From: Psychrobacillus sp044762855
Lineage (GTDB): Bacteria; Bacillota; Bacilli; Bacillales_A; Planococcaceae
Length of the DNA: 64,000 bases
NCBI RefSeq assembly: GCF_044762855.1
Contig: NZ_JBIWFB010000011.1
Location: forward strand, 68,580 to 132,579
Reading direction: 5' to 3'
A model generated the notes under the pieces. It saw only the letters and a list, made by a program, of their open reading frames with translations. It had not been told where the DNA came from and made no database searches. How positions within the stretch are numbered: the first letter of the stretch is position 1; each line of letters starts with the position of its first letter. Positions 8,210-16,224 of the stretch are shown here, in pieces. The position numbers and the translations under genes were made by a program.

Positions 8210-8403
8210 ATATCAAAATTTTTGTTAATTATTTTGATGTGCTAACATTTCACTAATTAGAGTGCTATTTCGAATGGGAAATTATTTTTTTCAATTTGTA
8301 AACACTGATTAGTTTTTGGAGTAAGATTATTTTCAAAATTATTTTATACAAAAAGTCACCAAATGGTATCTTCGTGTGTGTTATAAGTGAAAGGAGTTGA
8401 TAG

Positions 8404-8895
8404 ATGTTGCAACAATTAGTTTGGTCGACTGAACTAGATATAGAGCGAATTGTTGATACATATGGCAATATGCTATTTAGAATATGTCTTGTTATTCTGT
8501 GCAATGAGAATGATGCAGAGGATGTAGTACAAGACACTTTTATTACATATCTAACTAAATCTCCCACTTTTAACAATTCAGAACATGAGAAAGCATGGTT
8601 GATTACTATTGCCACAAATCGCTGCAAGAATATGAGAAGATACAATATTATTCGTAAACATATGGATATCAATGATTTGCAACTATATTGTAAGGATGAA
8701 GAAAACTATGGTTTGCTCGACCATCTTATGAAATTAGCAAATAAACATAAGATTGTATTTTTACTTTATTATGTAGAGGGCTATAAAGTAGATGAAATAG
8801 CAAAAATACTTAACATTACTACATCAGCAGTTAAAAAGCGATTACAACGTGGAAGAGAGCTTATTCGAGAAAGATATAGAAAGGAGAATGAATGA
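8404..8895 (+). CDS. ECF-type RNA polymerase sigma factor
   Basis: A 163-residue group 4 sigma factor. Region 2 covers about residues 20-85 (YGNMLFRICLVI, NDAEDVVQDTFITYL, HEKAWLITIATNRCKNMRR) and region 4 about residues 105-158, with the helix-turn-helix EGYKVDEIAKILNITTSAVKKRLQRGREL. AAAGGAG lies upstream of the ATG at 8404. The next gene overlaps its stop by 4 bp and encodes a membrane anti-sigma candidate, so the pair forms a signal-transduction unit inside the array. Confidence 0.92.
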   Translation: MLQQLVWSTELDIERIVDTYGNMLFRICLVILCNENDAEDVVQDTFITYLTKSPTFNNSEHEKAWLITIATNRCKNMRRYNIIRKHMDINDLQLYCKDEENYGLLDHLMKLANKHKIVFLLYYVEGYKVDEIAKILNITTSAVKKRLQRGRELIRERYRKENE

Positions 8896-9641
8896 TGGAC
8901 TTTGATAAGATTAAAGAAGCTGTTAATTCTATTGAAATGTCAAAAACTATGAAAAATCGTGTGAAAGAGAATTGCAATATGATAGAAAAGAAAAAATCGG
9001 GACAATTAAATTTTAAAAGGTGGATTTCTGTAGCTTGTGCATTTGGAATCCTATTGTCAATTATGATAGGCATTCCATTTTTTAATAAGAATGGAGAGCT
9101 AAAAGTTCCTTTTGAAATCACAGCTTATGCATTGAGTGATGATGGGAATCAGTCTAATACCAAACTTTCATCAGATAAAACTACTTTTGAATTATCAACT
9201 GAAGCTAGAGGTAGTACAACTGATATAACTGGTGATACAGGTAATTTAATTTTTACAAATGTTATGCTAAATATAAGTGGAGAACATATCGACTCAATCA
9301 CTTATACCATTAGCAAAGGCAAGTTTTTACAGGATGTTATACTAACAGCTAAAGAATATGCAGACAAAGACTGGTTATTATCAGAAAAGATAGTTACGAT
9401 TGGAAACTCGCCTGGTTCAGATATATATTATGCTACAAAGGACATTGGAAATACCTATACAGTTAAGTATAATGAACAGGATAAATATAAATATTCATTT
9501 GTAATTCCTCATGACGGTAATTTGGTAATAGATGACGACATAATAATCAAAGTAATTGTGAAATATACAGATGGAAACTCTGAACAACAAGATATTGTTG
9601 TAACTCAAGAATCAAATTCTATTTCATTAAAACTTAATTAA
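8892..9641 (+). CDS. Membrane-anchored anti-sigma factor (DUF4179-like)
   Basis: A 249-residue protein with a cytoplasmic N-terminal segment of about 45 residues, one membrane helix (about residues 47-64, WISVACAFGILLSIMIGIPF), and an external beta-rich domain. This layout and the 4-bp overlap with the ECF sigma gene mark it as the cognate anti-sigma factor. The AAGGAG ribosome site lies inside the end of the sigma gene, implying translational coupling. The N-terminal segment lacks the H-x3-C-x2-C zinc motif of ZAS anti-sigma factors, so it would act by another anti-sigma fold. The signal sensed is unknown. Confidence 0.8.
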   Translation: MMDFDKIKEAVNSIEMSKTMKNRVKENCNMIEKKKSGQLNFKRWISVACAFGILLSIMIGIPFFNKNGELKVPFEITAYALSDDGNQSNTKLSSDKTTFELSTEARGSTTDITGDTGNLIFTNVMLNISGEHIDSITYTISKGKFLQDVILTAKEYADKDWLLSEKIVTIGNSPGSDIYYATKDIGNTYTVKYNEQDKYKYSFVIPHDGNLVIDDDIIIKVIVKYTDGNSEQQDIVVTQESNSISLKLN

Positions 9642-9767
9642 AATAATCGAGATGATAATACTACAAGTACAAAGAACCAAGTTATCTATAGAAAAGAAGA
9701 ACCAGTATAAAAAGCTCTCGGATGAATTATGAAACCAATCATTGACGCTATTTATGTAGAAACCTTT

Positions 9768-9816
9768 CTTTAATTAACGGGGCAGGTTACTTTAAGAAGA
9801 ATGAAATTTTTTGAAC
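9768..9816 (+). repeat. Array repeat 9 (collapsed)
   Basis: TTTAATTAACGGGGCAGGTTACTTTAAGAAG fuses a left box directly to a right box. It looks like a deletion between the two CTAACG copies of a full repeat. Confidence 0.65.
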
Positions 9817-9906
9817 TTATAAAGGATGTAAAGGAACAAATGCCACAAAATAGTTCATAAGGAGTAATTTAGTTCTAAAACAAATATAGAAAAGAAGGTG
9901 TATAAA

Positions 9907-10290
9907 ATGAGCACATCTAAAATAACTATGAAAAGCACCACTCCAATCCTGCGTATTTTTGATGAGGAAAAAGCCAAAGAATTTTATTTAACATTTTTGG
10001 AATTTGAGGTAGATTGGGAACATCGATTTGAAGATGATCTACCTTTATACATGCAAGTTTCTTATGGAAATTGTATTATTCATCTTTCAGAACATCATGG
10101 AGATTGCTGCCCTGGAGGTGCTTTAAGGATTGAAGTAGAAAACTTAGAGTTACTCCATTCAAACCTTATATCAAAGAAATACAAATATGCTCGTCCTGGC
10201 ATCGAAACAACCCCTTGGAATTCACAGGAAATTTGCATTGGGGACCCCTTCGGAAATAGAATTGTCTTTTTTGAGAACCTTCAAAAATAG
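9907..10290 (+). CDS. VOC superfamily (glyoxalase/bleomycin-resistance-like) protein
   Basis: A 127-residue protein of the vicinal oxygen chelate fold. Two beta-alpha-beta-beta-beta modules are visible, with the motif EEKAKEFYLTFLEFEV near residue 22 and a C-terminal strand DPFGNRIVFFE. It matches the subgroup annotated as bleomycin or glyoxalase-like binding proteins, which bind small ligands or metal as dimers. The ATG at 9907 is chosen because AGAAGG lies 8 bases upstream; an in-frame GTG at 9898 overlaps that site. It is a one-gene array unit. Confidence 0.85.
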   Translation: MSTSKITMKSTTPILRIFDEEKAKEFYLTFLEFEVDWEHRFEDDLPLYMQVSYGNCIIHLSEHHGDCCPGGALRIEVENLELLHSNLISKKYKYARPGIETTPWNSQEICIGDPFGNRIVFFENLQK

Positions 10291-10339
10291 CATTGCTAAT
10301 TTTCGTTGTATATATAGCTATATTATTTGTTACTTCTTC

Positions 10340-10428
10340 TTGAAGTAACGGGTGCTTTACTTGAAGATCACTGAGCTGGTAAAAAGGCACTTTTTCTTAT
10401 TCAACTAAAGCAGCAGTTTAGTTCAACG
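10340..10428 (+). repeat. Array repeat 10 (full length)
   Basis: TTGAAGTAACGGGTGC ... GGCAC with T5 gives an alternative hairpin, then CTTATTCAACTAAAGCAGCAGTTTAGTTCAA. It abuts the GGAGG of the next gene. Confidence 0.85.
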
Positions 10429-10439
10429 GAGGTATTGCT

Positions 10440-10634
10440 ATTAAATGTTTAATAAAATCTTTGATAGGTTGGGTTATTGGTGTGCTTATAGCTGTATTTA
10501 TTATGAGTTTATGGGAAAACGAAGAAGTAGACTGGAAGCGTTTTGTTGCTTTGAGTATAGGTGGTCTAATTAGTGCCGTTTTCTTTGGAATAATGAAAGT
10601 TTTTAAAAATGATGAAAATAAAAAACACAATTGA
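10440..10634 (+). CDS. Small membrane protein with a probable ATT start
   Basis: A 64-residue frame with two hydrophobic helices (about residues 7-25 and 37-53) and a charged C-terminus. The frame has good coding character from its first codons but contains no ATG, GTG or TTG at a usable position. The strong GGAGG at 10428-10432 is placed 7 bases before an ATT codon at 10440, the ideal start position. An overlapping ATG frame at 10445 gives an implausible Cys/Tyr/Arg-rich peptide. Either initiation is at ATT, or an ATG has mutated and the gene is weakly expressed. Confidence 0.6.
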   Translation: MKCLIKSLIGWVIGVLIAVFIMSLWENEEVDWKRFVALSIGGLISAVFFGIMKVFKNDENKKHN

Positions 10635-10642
10635 ATTTGTTA

Positions 10643-10799
10643 TCTTCTTGAACTATTGGGTGCTTTACTTCAAGAAGATTTAGCAAAACATGGCCATTAT
10701 TTCGATGGTCTATTTTTATGTCTATAACATTAAGTTGATCTCAGATATGCATTGTGAAATGTTACACTTTAACTAAAGAAGCAGGTTAGTTGAATAAGG
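10643..10799 (+). repeat. Array repeat 11 (long variant)
   Basis: Left box CTTGAACTATTGGGTGC with TTTACTTCAAGAAG, then an inserted segment with hairpin GGCCATTA-tttc-GATGGTC plus TATTTTT and a tail CATTGTGAAATGTTACACTT, then the right box CTAAAGAAGCAGGTTAGTTGAATAAG. The insert is shared with repeats 13, 18, 28 and 31. Confidence 0.85.
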
Positions 10800-10971
10800 G
10801 TTTTCTTAATTCCATCAAATTAAATTTACTTATAAAGTATCTCCTCAAGGGTTTTTAATTTTAACTTTTTTACAAAGATAAACGTTAATTTATTAATTGA
10901 AATAGCATTATAAATTCTATAAACTATTAAATATAGAATATTATAACAATTTAATATAGAGGTGAAGATAA

Positions 10972-11496
10972 TTGAAAAAATATTTATATGCGGGAATTTT
11001 ACTTGCGTCTAACGTTTTAACAGGGTGTAGCGGAGAGGAGGAAACAAATGGACAGGTAACAGGTATGTTAGGTAACAAGGATATTTCCGAAAATAAAGCG
11101 GAAGAAATAACTGAAGTTGAAATTAGCGATGAATCTCTAGACAATTGGAATAAAATCAACATGACATTGAAAGAGAAATCCCCAAATAACTATTATTTCG
11201 AAAATATGGATTTGCACAACGGTGATATTTTATTATTGCATGGAGAAAGTCAGGGGTTGAAATTAAAGTCAGGAGATAATGTATTGGTGGATTTAACCAT
11301 GATTCCAGATGGCTTAAGTCATACTGGAGTTGGATACATATTAGACGGCAAATATACAGAGGTATTTTTTGAACCTGTTTCTGATAAACTGACTACTTCT
11401 TTTGATGTAAAGGTGGCTGGAGATTATATCATTTGTATTATTGGTGGTAACGCAAACTTTATAACAATTACGGATGGTGCTATTTCAATTGATTAA
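10972..11496 (+). CDS. Lipoprotein, 174 aa
   Basis: Starts at TTG with GAGGTGAAG upstream. The signal peptide ends in the lipobox LTGC (Cys near residue 19), followed by an acidic linker and a beta-rich domain that includes HNGDILLLHGESQGLKL. It is predicted to be anchored on the outer membrane face. I do not recognise the domain. It is a single-gene unit between repeats 11 and 12. Confidence 0.75.
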   Translation: MKKYLYAGILLASNVLTGCSGEEETNGQVTGMLGNKDISENKAEEITEVEISDESLDNWNKINMTLKEKSPNNYYFENMDLHNGDILLLHGESQGLKLKSGDNVLVDLTMIPDGLSHTGVGYILDGKYTEVFFEPVSDKLTTSFDVKVAGDYIICIIGGNANFITITDGAISID

Positions 11497-11510
11497 ATTT
11501 GAACAATGCC

Positions 11511-11602
11511 TTGTTGAACAAACGGGTGCTTTAGCAAATAGGGTTGTTAGTAGACAGCTTTTATTCTTATTCAACTAAAGGGGCAATTTAGTTGAACAAG
11601 GG
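11511..11602 (+). repeat. Array repeat 12 (full length, GTTGTT...GACAGC hairpin)
   Basis: TTGAACAAACGGGTGCTTTAGC, then the hairpin GGTTGTTAGTAGACAGCTT with a T-rich tract, then CTTATTCAACTAAAGGGGCAATTTAGTTGAACAAGG. The hairpin resembles that of the copy at 61064. Confidence 0.85.
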
Positions 11603-11651
11603 TTAGCTTTTATTTACAAAGAATATAGTAAATAAATCAAGGGGGAGTAGA

Positions 11652-11894
11652 ATGACACAAAATATTTATAGAATTATAGGAGCGATTTTTATTTCACTCA
11701 GTGGTATATTCTATACTGCTGAAAGAATTGCTGAAAGATTGTCTGTTGCTGTTACTGATGCTGGATTAGCTTCTGCTGGAATTTCAACTTCAGGTATGAT
11801 GAATTACCCTGGTTTTTTTGATAACTTTTTTGTCTGGTTCTTTTTCTTAATTGGGTTAATACTAATAGTTATTGGGGTTTTAAAAAGAGGATAA
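11652..11894 (+). CDS. Small membrane protein, 80 aa
   Basis: ATG preceded by AAGGGGGAG. Two membrane helices (about residues 6-22 and 58-76) surround an external Gly/Ala/Ser-rich loop. The family is not recognised. It lies between repeats 12 and 13. Confidence 0.65.
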   Translation: MTQNIYRIIGAIFISLSGIFYTAERIAERLSVAVTDAGLASAGISTSGMMNYPGFFDNFFVWFFFLIGLILIVIGVLKRG

Positions 11895-11907
11895 AATACT
11901 TACGAGC

Positions 11908-12012
11908 TTAAACTAATGGGTGCTTTATCAAAACATGGCATCATGGTCTATTTATTTATCCTAAACATCAAGTAGCTCTGAGAAATCCATTGTGAAATGT
12001 TAAACTTAAATA
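11908..12012 (+). repeat. Array repeat 13 (long variant, right end lost)
   Basis: CTTAAACTAATGGGTGCTTTATC, hairpin CATGGCATCATGG, and the shared tail CCATTGTGAAATGTTAAACTTAAAT. The GCAG-GTTAGTT right box is missing. Confidence 0.75.
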
Positions 12013-12086
12013 GGTAAAATCAGAAATAATATCAAGTGTATAATAAAAGATGCCTCTAACATACTAATCAATAAAGAGGATAAATT

Positions 12087-12773
12087 ATGAACAGGATATT
12101 AAAAAAACTAGCCATATTTACATTGATAATACTCTTAGTTCCAATGGTGACCAAGGCAAGCACAGCTGAAAAAGTTGTTGGAAATTTACAGGAAGCTAAT
12201 CTTACTTTATACGCCACTGAAAAAGAAGGAGATTTAACGAATTTCAAACTAAGTGTGAAAGGAGAAACTTATTTTTTCCCAAGATGGGTGAATTCTTCTA
12301 ATATAACGTATTATCCAAAACTCTATTACAGTGATATTAATAATGATGGTAGGAAAGAAATAGTTATTGTTTTAACAACAGGTACAGGAACTGGAGTAAT
12401 AATGCAAGAACCTCATGTGTTTCATGTAACAAATAACGGGGATTTATTAGAGAAACTTGTAGATAATCCAATGGCCATTATTAACAAGAATGTAAAAACT
12501 AAATTGAGTAGTTCAAAAGCTATTGTTAGTATTGGTAGGGAGAAAAACAAAATAAATATCAAGGAATTAAACATTGTTCCATCACATATCTTTGAAAATG
12601 TCGCTGTTGGAAGTACTTTAAGGTTTGAAGTTATTGATAACAAATTAGTGGCGAAAGTAGGGCTGACAATATCTCCTGCTGGGGGATCTATTGGTGAAAT
12701 TCATATTACTTATACTTTTAAAGATAATATGTATCAATCTAAACAGATTAATTTTATTCCCAGAGATGAATAA
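12087..12773 (+). CDS. Secreted protein with an FG-GAP/VCBS-like calcium loop
   Basis: A 228-residue exported protein. A signal peptide (residues 1-25, cleavage near TKAS-TA) precedes a beta-rich domain. The sequence DINNDGRKEIVIV near residue 85 is the Asp-rich calcium loop typical of FG-GAP/VCBS-type repeats. No lipobox is present, so it is probably released or wall-associated. An AGAGGAT ribosome site precedes the ATG. It forms a single-gene array unit. The ligand is unknown. Confidence 0.75.
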   Translation: MNRILKKLAIFTLIILLVPMVTKASTAEKVVGNLQEANLTLYATEKEGDLTNFKLSVKGETYFFPRWVNSSNITYYPKLYYSDINNDGRKEIVIVLTTGTGTGVIMQEPHVFHVTNNGDLLEKLVDNPMAIINKNVKTKLSSSKAIVSIGREKNKINIKELNIVPSHIFENVAVGSTLRFEVIDNKLVAKVGLTISPAGGSIGEIHITYTFKDNMYQSKQINFIPRDE

Positions 12774-12902
12774 GAATAGAATGGCGAAAAAACAATGCTT
12801 TTTGTCTACACTCTGAAATCTTACCTGTAGATAAGAGTCTTCATATATAATTGATAAACACTTAGTCGAAATGTATTATATTTTTCAGCCAAACTAACCA
12901 CT

Positions 12903-12985
12903 TACTAAACCAACAGATGCTTTACTTCGACAAGGAGTAAAGCTTTTTTCTTATTGAAATAAAGCAGCAGGTTAGTTCAATAAGG
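12903..12985 (+). repeat. Array repeat 14 (full length)
   Basis: ACTAAACCAACAGATGCTTTACTTCGACAAGGAGTAAAGC with a T6 tract, then CTTATTGAAATAAAGCAGCAGGTTAGTTCAATAAG. Confidence 0.9.
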
Positions 12986-13018
12986 ATTCTATGGAAAGAA
13001 ATTAGGAGGACATTTGAA

Positions 13019-13051
13019 ATGAATTTATTCCTTTATGGTAAGGTATTATAA
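13019..13051 (+). CDS. Ten-residue upstream peptide coupled to the next gene
   Basis: AGGAGG precedes an ATG that encodes MNLFLYGKVL and stops at TAA. The stop overlaps the ATG of the 62-residue membrane gene in the form TAATG. The strong ribosome site belongs to this minicistron and the following gene has none of its own, so translation of the membrane gene probably depends on termination here. It could instead be the displaced N-terminus of a frameshifted gene. Confidence 0.5.
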   Translation: MNLFLYGKVL

Positions 13052-13239
13052 TGAAGCTATTTTTAATGTTAGTTAGTGGATTGTGTTTCTTATTGGGATA
13101 CTTTAGACATAGGAAATTAATTATTTCTCTGAGAGATAGATTAATAACTGTTGAAAATTTCAACAAACAAAAAAACATACTAATGATTTATCCGATTATA
13201 GGAATGTTGTTTGGTTTTATAGCTGTTATTTTTCTTTAA
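13051..13239 (+). CDS. Small membrane protein, 62 aa
   Basis: Two hydrophobic helices (residues 2-16 and 46-61) flank a basic central segment (RHRKLIISLRDRLI). Its ATG overlaps the stop of a ten-residue upstream peptide. The family is not recognised. It lies between repeats 14 and 15. Confidence 0.6.
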   Translation: MKLFLMLVSGLCFLLGYFRHRKLIISLRDRLITVENFNKQKNILMIYPIIGMLFGFIAVIFL

Positions 13240-13320
13240 CTAATATAAAATGCTATCTAAATCAGAATAGAAAACTAGAGATTCAACTCAAAAATAATTA
13301 GACCTACTTTTTGTTGAATT

Positions 13321-13404
13321 TACTAAACTAACGGATGCTTTACTTCAAGAAGGAGTAGAGCCTTTTTTCGTATTGATCTAACGCAGTAGTTTAGTTCAAT
13401 AATT
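13321..13404 (+). repeat. Array repeat 15 (full length)
   Basis: CTAAACTAACGGATGCTTTACTTCAAGAAGGAGTAGAGCC with a T6 tract, then GTATTGATCTAACGCAGTAGTTTAGTTCAATAA. Confidence 0.9.
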
Positions 13405-13458
13405 TAATTGTTAAAATCAAATCAAAAGAGTTGAATAAAATTGTGGAGGTTTACATGG

Positions 13459-13944
13459 ATGTACAAAAATATTTGGAAAGGTATTTTTATTATATACATA
13501 TTATTAGTGCTTAATTTTATAGTGATTAAGTTCAATGGAAATATACAACATCTTATCAACACCATACAATCGAATATGGAGAGTAGAGCTCAAGGAGAAT
13601 CAGGTGCAAACTTAGTTCCTTTTAGAACAATCAAAGCTTATATAAATGATATAGGCCTTGGTGTAGCTTTTATAAATATTATAGGGAATATCATTCCTTT
13701 TATACCTATGGGATTCCTAATACCCGCGGCTTTTCCTTCTCAAAGAAATATAATTAAAACGATGATTTTTAGTTTTTTGTTGATACTCAGCATAGAGATT
13801 ATTCAATTATTATCCTTTTTAGGTTATTTTGATATGGATGACATTATTCTAAACCTACTAAGTTGTTTTATAGGATTCATGCTATTTATAGTGTACAAGA
13901 ATGCTTTTAAGATAGTCTCTAAAAAGGAGATGAACCTTTTGTAG
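13459..13944 (+). CDS. VanZ-family membrane protein
   Basis: A 161-residue integral membrane protein with an N-terminal helix, a cytoplasmic or external loop (GANLVPFRTIKAYI) and three more helices. The segment NIIGNIIPFIPMGFLIP followed by SIEIIQL and DMDDIILNLLSCFIGF is characteristic of the VanZ-like family, known from teicoplanin resistance and from other lipid- or wall-related membrane proteins. I chose the ATG at 13459 because GGAGG lies ten bases upstream; an in-frame TTG at 13441 has no ribosome site. It is a single-gene array unit. Confidence 0.85.
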   Translation: MYKNIWKGIFIIYILLVLNFIVIKFNGNIQHLINTIQSNMESRAQGESGANLVPFRTIKAYINDIGLGVAFINIIGNIIPFIPMGFLIPAAFPSQRNIIKTMIFSFLLILSIEIIQLLSFLGYFDMDDIILNLLSCFIGFMLFIVYKNAFKIVSKKEMNLL

Positions 13945-13986
13945 GGCGTTTGTCTAGGAAGTAAATTTGATATTTTCTCATCACTC

Positions 13987-14080
13987 TTCAACTAACGGCA
14001 GCTTTAGTTAGACAAGTGGCTGTCTTGTAAAGGTAGCATTTTCTTATTGAACTAACGCTGCAGTTTAGTTGAATAGGAAG
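13987..14080 (+). repeat. Array repeat 16 (alternative hairpin)
   Basis: TTCAACTAACGGCAGCTTTAGTT, hairpin GACAAG-tggctgt-CTTGT, then TTCTTATTGAACTAACGCTGCAGTTTAGTTGAATAGG. Confidence 0.85.
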
Positions 14081-14148
14081 TAGGCTGTCCCAAGTTTCCA
14101 CGTAACCTATAATTTTTTATATTATTACTTATAAAGGGAGGGCTCAAT

Positions 14149-14514
14149 ATGAGAAAAATAGTAATTGGTAGTCTAATAGTCTGCTTTTACTGTTTTCCTT
14201 TTGTTTATATTTCAATGCATCAAGATTTTGCTAACCGTTCAATGCTTGGCTATTTATTTATGATTATCGTAACTTCACTGCTTGCTTTCTCCGGCAAACT
14301 CTTTAGTAATTCGACCTCTCTTATTATTGGAAATATATTATCTGTAATAATTTCATTTTATTTCATTAACGAAATGACAGGGAATGAACGATGGGGTGGC
14401 TATTTCAAACCGCTAAATCCATATCAATTATTAGTCTTGGTTAGTTTCTTGAATTTGATTCCTCAGTTTTTCGCTTTGAAGATAGCTAATAGATATAAAA
14501 AGGGGCACAAATAA
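14149..14514 (+). CDS. Polytopic membrane protein, 121 aa
   Basis: Four hydrophobic helices (about residues 5-22, 30-48, 55-73, 90-108) and a basic C-terminus. AAAGGGAGG precedes the ATG. The family is not recognised. It is followed after 55 bp by another small gene without a repeat between them, so this is one of the few two-gene units in the array. Confidence 0.7.
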   Translation: MRKIVIGSLIVCFYCFPFVYISMHQDFANRSMLGYLFMIIVTSLLAFSGKLFSNSTSLIIGNILSVIISFYFINEMTGNERWGGYFKPLNPYQLLVLVSFLNLIPQFFALKIANRYKKGHK

Positions 14515-14569
14515 ATTAGTCAACTTATGTGAAATACTGTGGTTTCTTAATATTTAGAGGGGGATGGAT

Positions 14570-14836
14570 ATGTTTTTCTTTAATAAAGAAGAGGTTTATA
14601 TGGGATTTTCAATGGAAGAATTATCAAAAGTAACAACAATTTTAACAGGTGAAGGCATTAAGTATACCTATAAAGTTATTGACCCTTCAGGAAAATGGTT
14701 GGGACCTGGTACTTCGAGAGGAAACTTTGGAAGTTTCGGAATGAACAAGAATTATGAAAAACAATATGTTGTTTCTGTTAGTAAAAAAGACGTAGAAGAT
14801 GCAAAATATTTTGTTCGTAGTGTTTTGCATTTATAA
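14570..14836 (+). CDS. Hypothetical protein, 88 aa (DUF2007-like)
   Basis: A small soluble protein. The first half (MEELSKVTTILTGEGIKYTYKV) and the end (VSKKDVEDAKYFVRSVLH) resemble a ferredoxin-like or DUF2007-type fold that binds a peptide or small ligand; this assignment is tentative. The ATG at 14570 has better spacing from AGAGGGGG than the in-frame ATG at 14564. Confidence 0.65.
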   Translation: MFFFNKEEVYMGFSMEELSKVTTILTGEGIKYTYKVIDPSGKWLGPGTSRGNFGSFGMNKNYEKQYVVSVSKKDVEDAKYFVRSVLHL

Positions 14837-14840
14837 GTCT

Positions 14841-14923
14841 TATTTGACTAGCAGGTGCTTTACTTAAGAAGTGGTTAAGCATTTTTTCTTATTAAACTAA
14901 GGCGCAGTTTAGGGGAAGAAGGG
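14841..14923 (+). repeat. Array repeat 17 (full length)
   Basis: TTTGACTAGCAGGTGCTTTACTTAAGAAGTGGTTAAGC with a T6 tract, then CTTATTAAACTAAGGCGCAGTTTAGGGGAAGAAG. Confidence 0.85.
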
Positions 14924-15022
14924 AAATGTTCTTAAAATGTCGAAATTAAAGAAATTAGGATTTTATGGAGGATATTAAAATATCCTATCCTACAAAGACA
15001 ATCTATAAGGAGGAATTAAGCA

Positions 15023-15715
15023 TTGAAGACAATAGGTTTAATTGGTGGGATGAGTTGGGAATCATCAAATGAATATTATCGTTTAATAAATGAAGAAATA
15101 AAGAACAAATTAGGCGGATTACATTCAGCCAAATGCATTTTATATAGCGTTGACTTTGACGAAATTGAACGTTATCAAGCTAATGGTGATTGGAAAAGTG
15201 CTGGTCAATCTTTGGGGGATGTGGCACTTTCTTTAGAAAAGGCAGGAGCAGATTTTATTGTTATTTGTACAAACACAATGCACAAGGTAATAAATTATAT
15301 TGAAGAAAAAATAAATATTCCAATTCTACATATTGCTGATGCAACAGCAAATGAAATAAAGAAAACAAAAGTAGGTTCAGTTGGGCTTCTGGGGACTAAA
15401 TATACAATGGTGCAAGACTTTTACAAATCAAGAATTGAAGCTAATGATATAAAGGTATTAATTCCAGGTGATGAGGATATAGAACTTATTAATGAAGTGA
15501 TTTATGAAGAATTATGTTTAGGGAAAATCAATCATGCGTCAAAAGAATATTTTAAAAAAGTCATCAAAAATCTAATTGATAATGGTGCTGAAGGGATTAT
15601 ATTAGGATGTACAGAGATAGGATTATTAATAAAACAAGAGGATTCCGAAGTTCCAATATTTGATACAACAGTAATTCATGCTTTTGAATCAGTTAATAAG
15701 GCAATTGAAAAATAA
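15023..15715 (+). CDS. Aspartate/glutamate racemase family protein
   Basis: A 230-residue cofactor-independent racemase starting at TTG after AAGGAGG. The N-terminal glycine turn IGLIGGMSWES binds substrate. The two catalytic cysteines are in CTNTMH near residue 83 and in GCTEIG near residue 195. It belongs to the RacD/YgeA-like branch, which interconverts L- and D-Asp or Glu, or acts on related amino acids. Length is normal. It is a single-gene unit between repeats 17 and 18. Confidence 0.9.
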   Translation: MKTIGLIGGMSWESSNEYYRLINEEIKNKLGGLHSAKCILYSVDFDEIERYQANGDWKSAGQSLGDVALSLEKAGADFIVICTNTMHKVINYIEEKINIPILHIADATANEIKKTKVGSVGLLGTKYTMVQDFYKSRIEANDIKVLIPGDEDIELINEVIYEELCLGKINHASKEYFKKVIKNLIDNGAEGIILGCTEIGLLIKQEDSEVPIFDTTVIHAFESVNKAIEK

Positions 15716-15723
15716 GAATAACT

Positions 15724-15860
15724 TCTTCAACTAATTGGTGCTTTAGCAAAACATGGCCATCATTTCGATGGTCTATTTTTAGGTCTAAAACATTAAGTTG
15801 ATCTCAGATGCCCATTGTGAAATGTTACACTTAAATTACCGCAGCAGTTAAGTTCAATAG
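15724..15860 (+). repeat. Array repeat 18 (long variant)
   Basis: CTTCAACTAATTGGTGCTTTAGC, hairpin GGCCATC-atttc-GATGGTC with TATTTTT, the shared tail CCCATTGTGAAATGTTACACTTAAATTA, and right box CCGCAGCAGTTAAGTTCAATAG. Confidence 0.9.
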
Positions 15861-15942
15861 CAGAAAAAATGGTGAATTATCTTATAATTGGAACCTATAA
15901 TCATTTTGAGCGTATGAAAGTAAAGCGCAGGTTAGTGAAAGA
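15861..15942 (+). repeat. Array repeat 19 (third variant, right end)
   Basis: A segment with TTATAATTGGAACCTATAATC, then AAAGCGCAGGTTAGTGAAAGAAAAG. The same segment-plus-right-box order recurs at 60552-60650 (TTGTAATTGGAACTTCTAATC...GGTTAGGTTAGTTGAAG). Confidence 0.65.
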
Positions 15943-15945
15943 AAA

Positions 15946-16130
15946 GATATAAATCTAACAATGATTTGTTCTCAAAATTTAATGAACTGTGTGGCTTCTC
16001 TACTGTAATATGGACCATAAAAACTGTTCCAGACAACTTAAATGATATGTTAGGTAAAGTTTACACTTTTTTAGAAGATCATGATTACTTTAGTGAATTA
16101 AAACCCAAATGGTATACAAAAGAGAAATAA
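15946..16130 (+). pseudogene. 5'-truncated gene remnant
   Basis: From about 15946 a frame reads NNDLFSKFNELCGFSTVIWTIK and continues to the TAA at 16128 with good coding character. It has no plausible start or ribosome site; the upstream part is array repeat sequence with stops. It looks like the last 60 codons of a gene whose front has been lost. I do not recognise the family. Confidence 0.45.
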
Positions 16131-16224
16131 GTTTGAAATACTTTTTTTATTGTGAAGGATTTTAAATAAAGTGAATGATGCAAGTTGAAGTTCAGTAAAT
16201 ATTATAAGGTTTGTAAAAGGTTTT

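Noticed and set aside
10445..10573. ATG frame inside the small membrane gene (MFNKIFDRLG...)
   Set aside because: Cys/Tyr/Arg-rich composition typical of a shadow frame; the overlapping frame gives clean membrane helices.
13455..13514. ATG frame overlapping the VanZ start (MDVQKYLERYFYY...)
   Set aside because: It stops after 19 codons; the VanZ frame starting four bases later is long and family-like.
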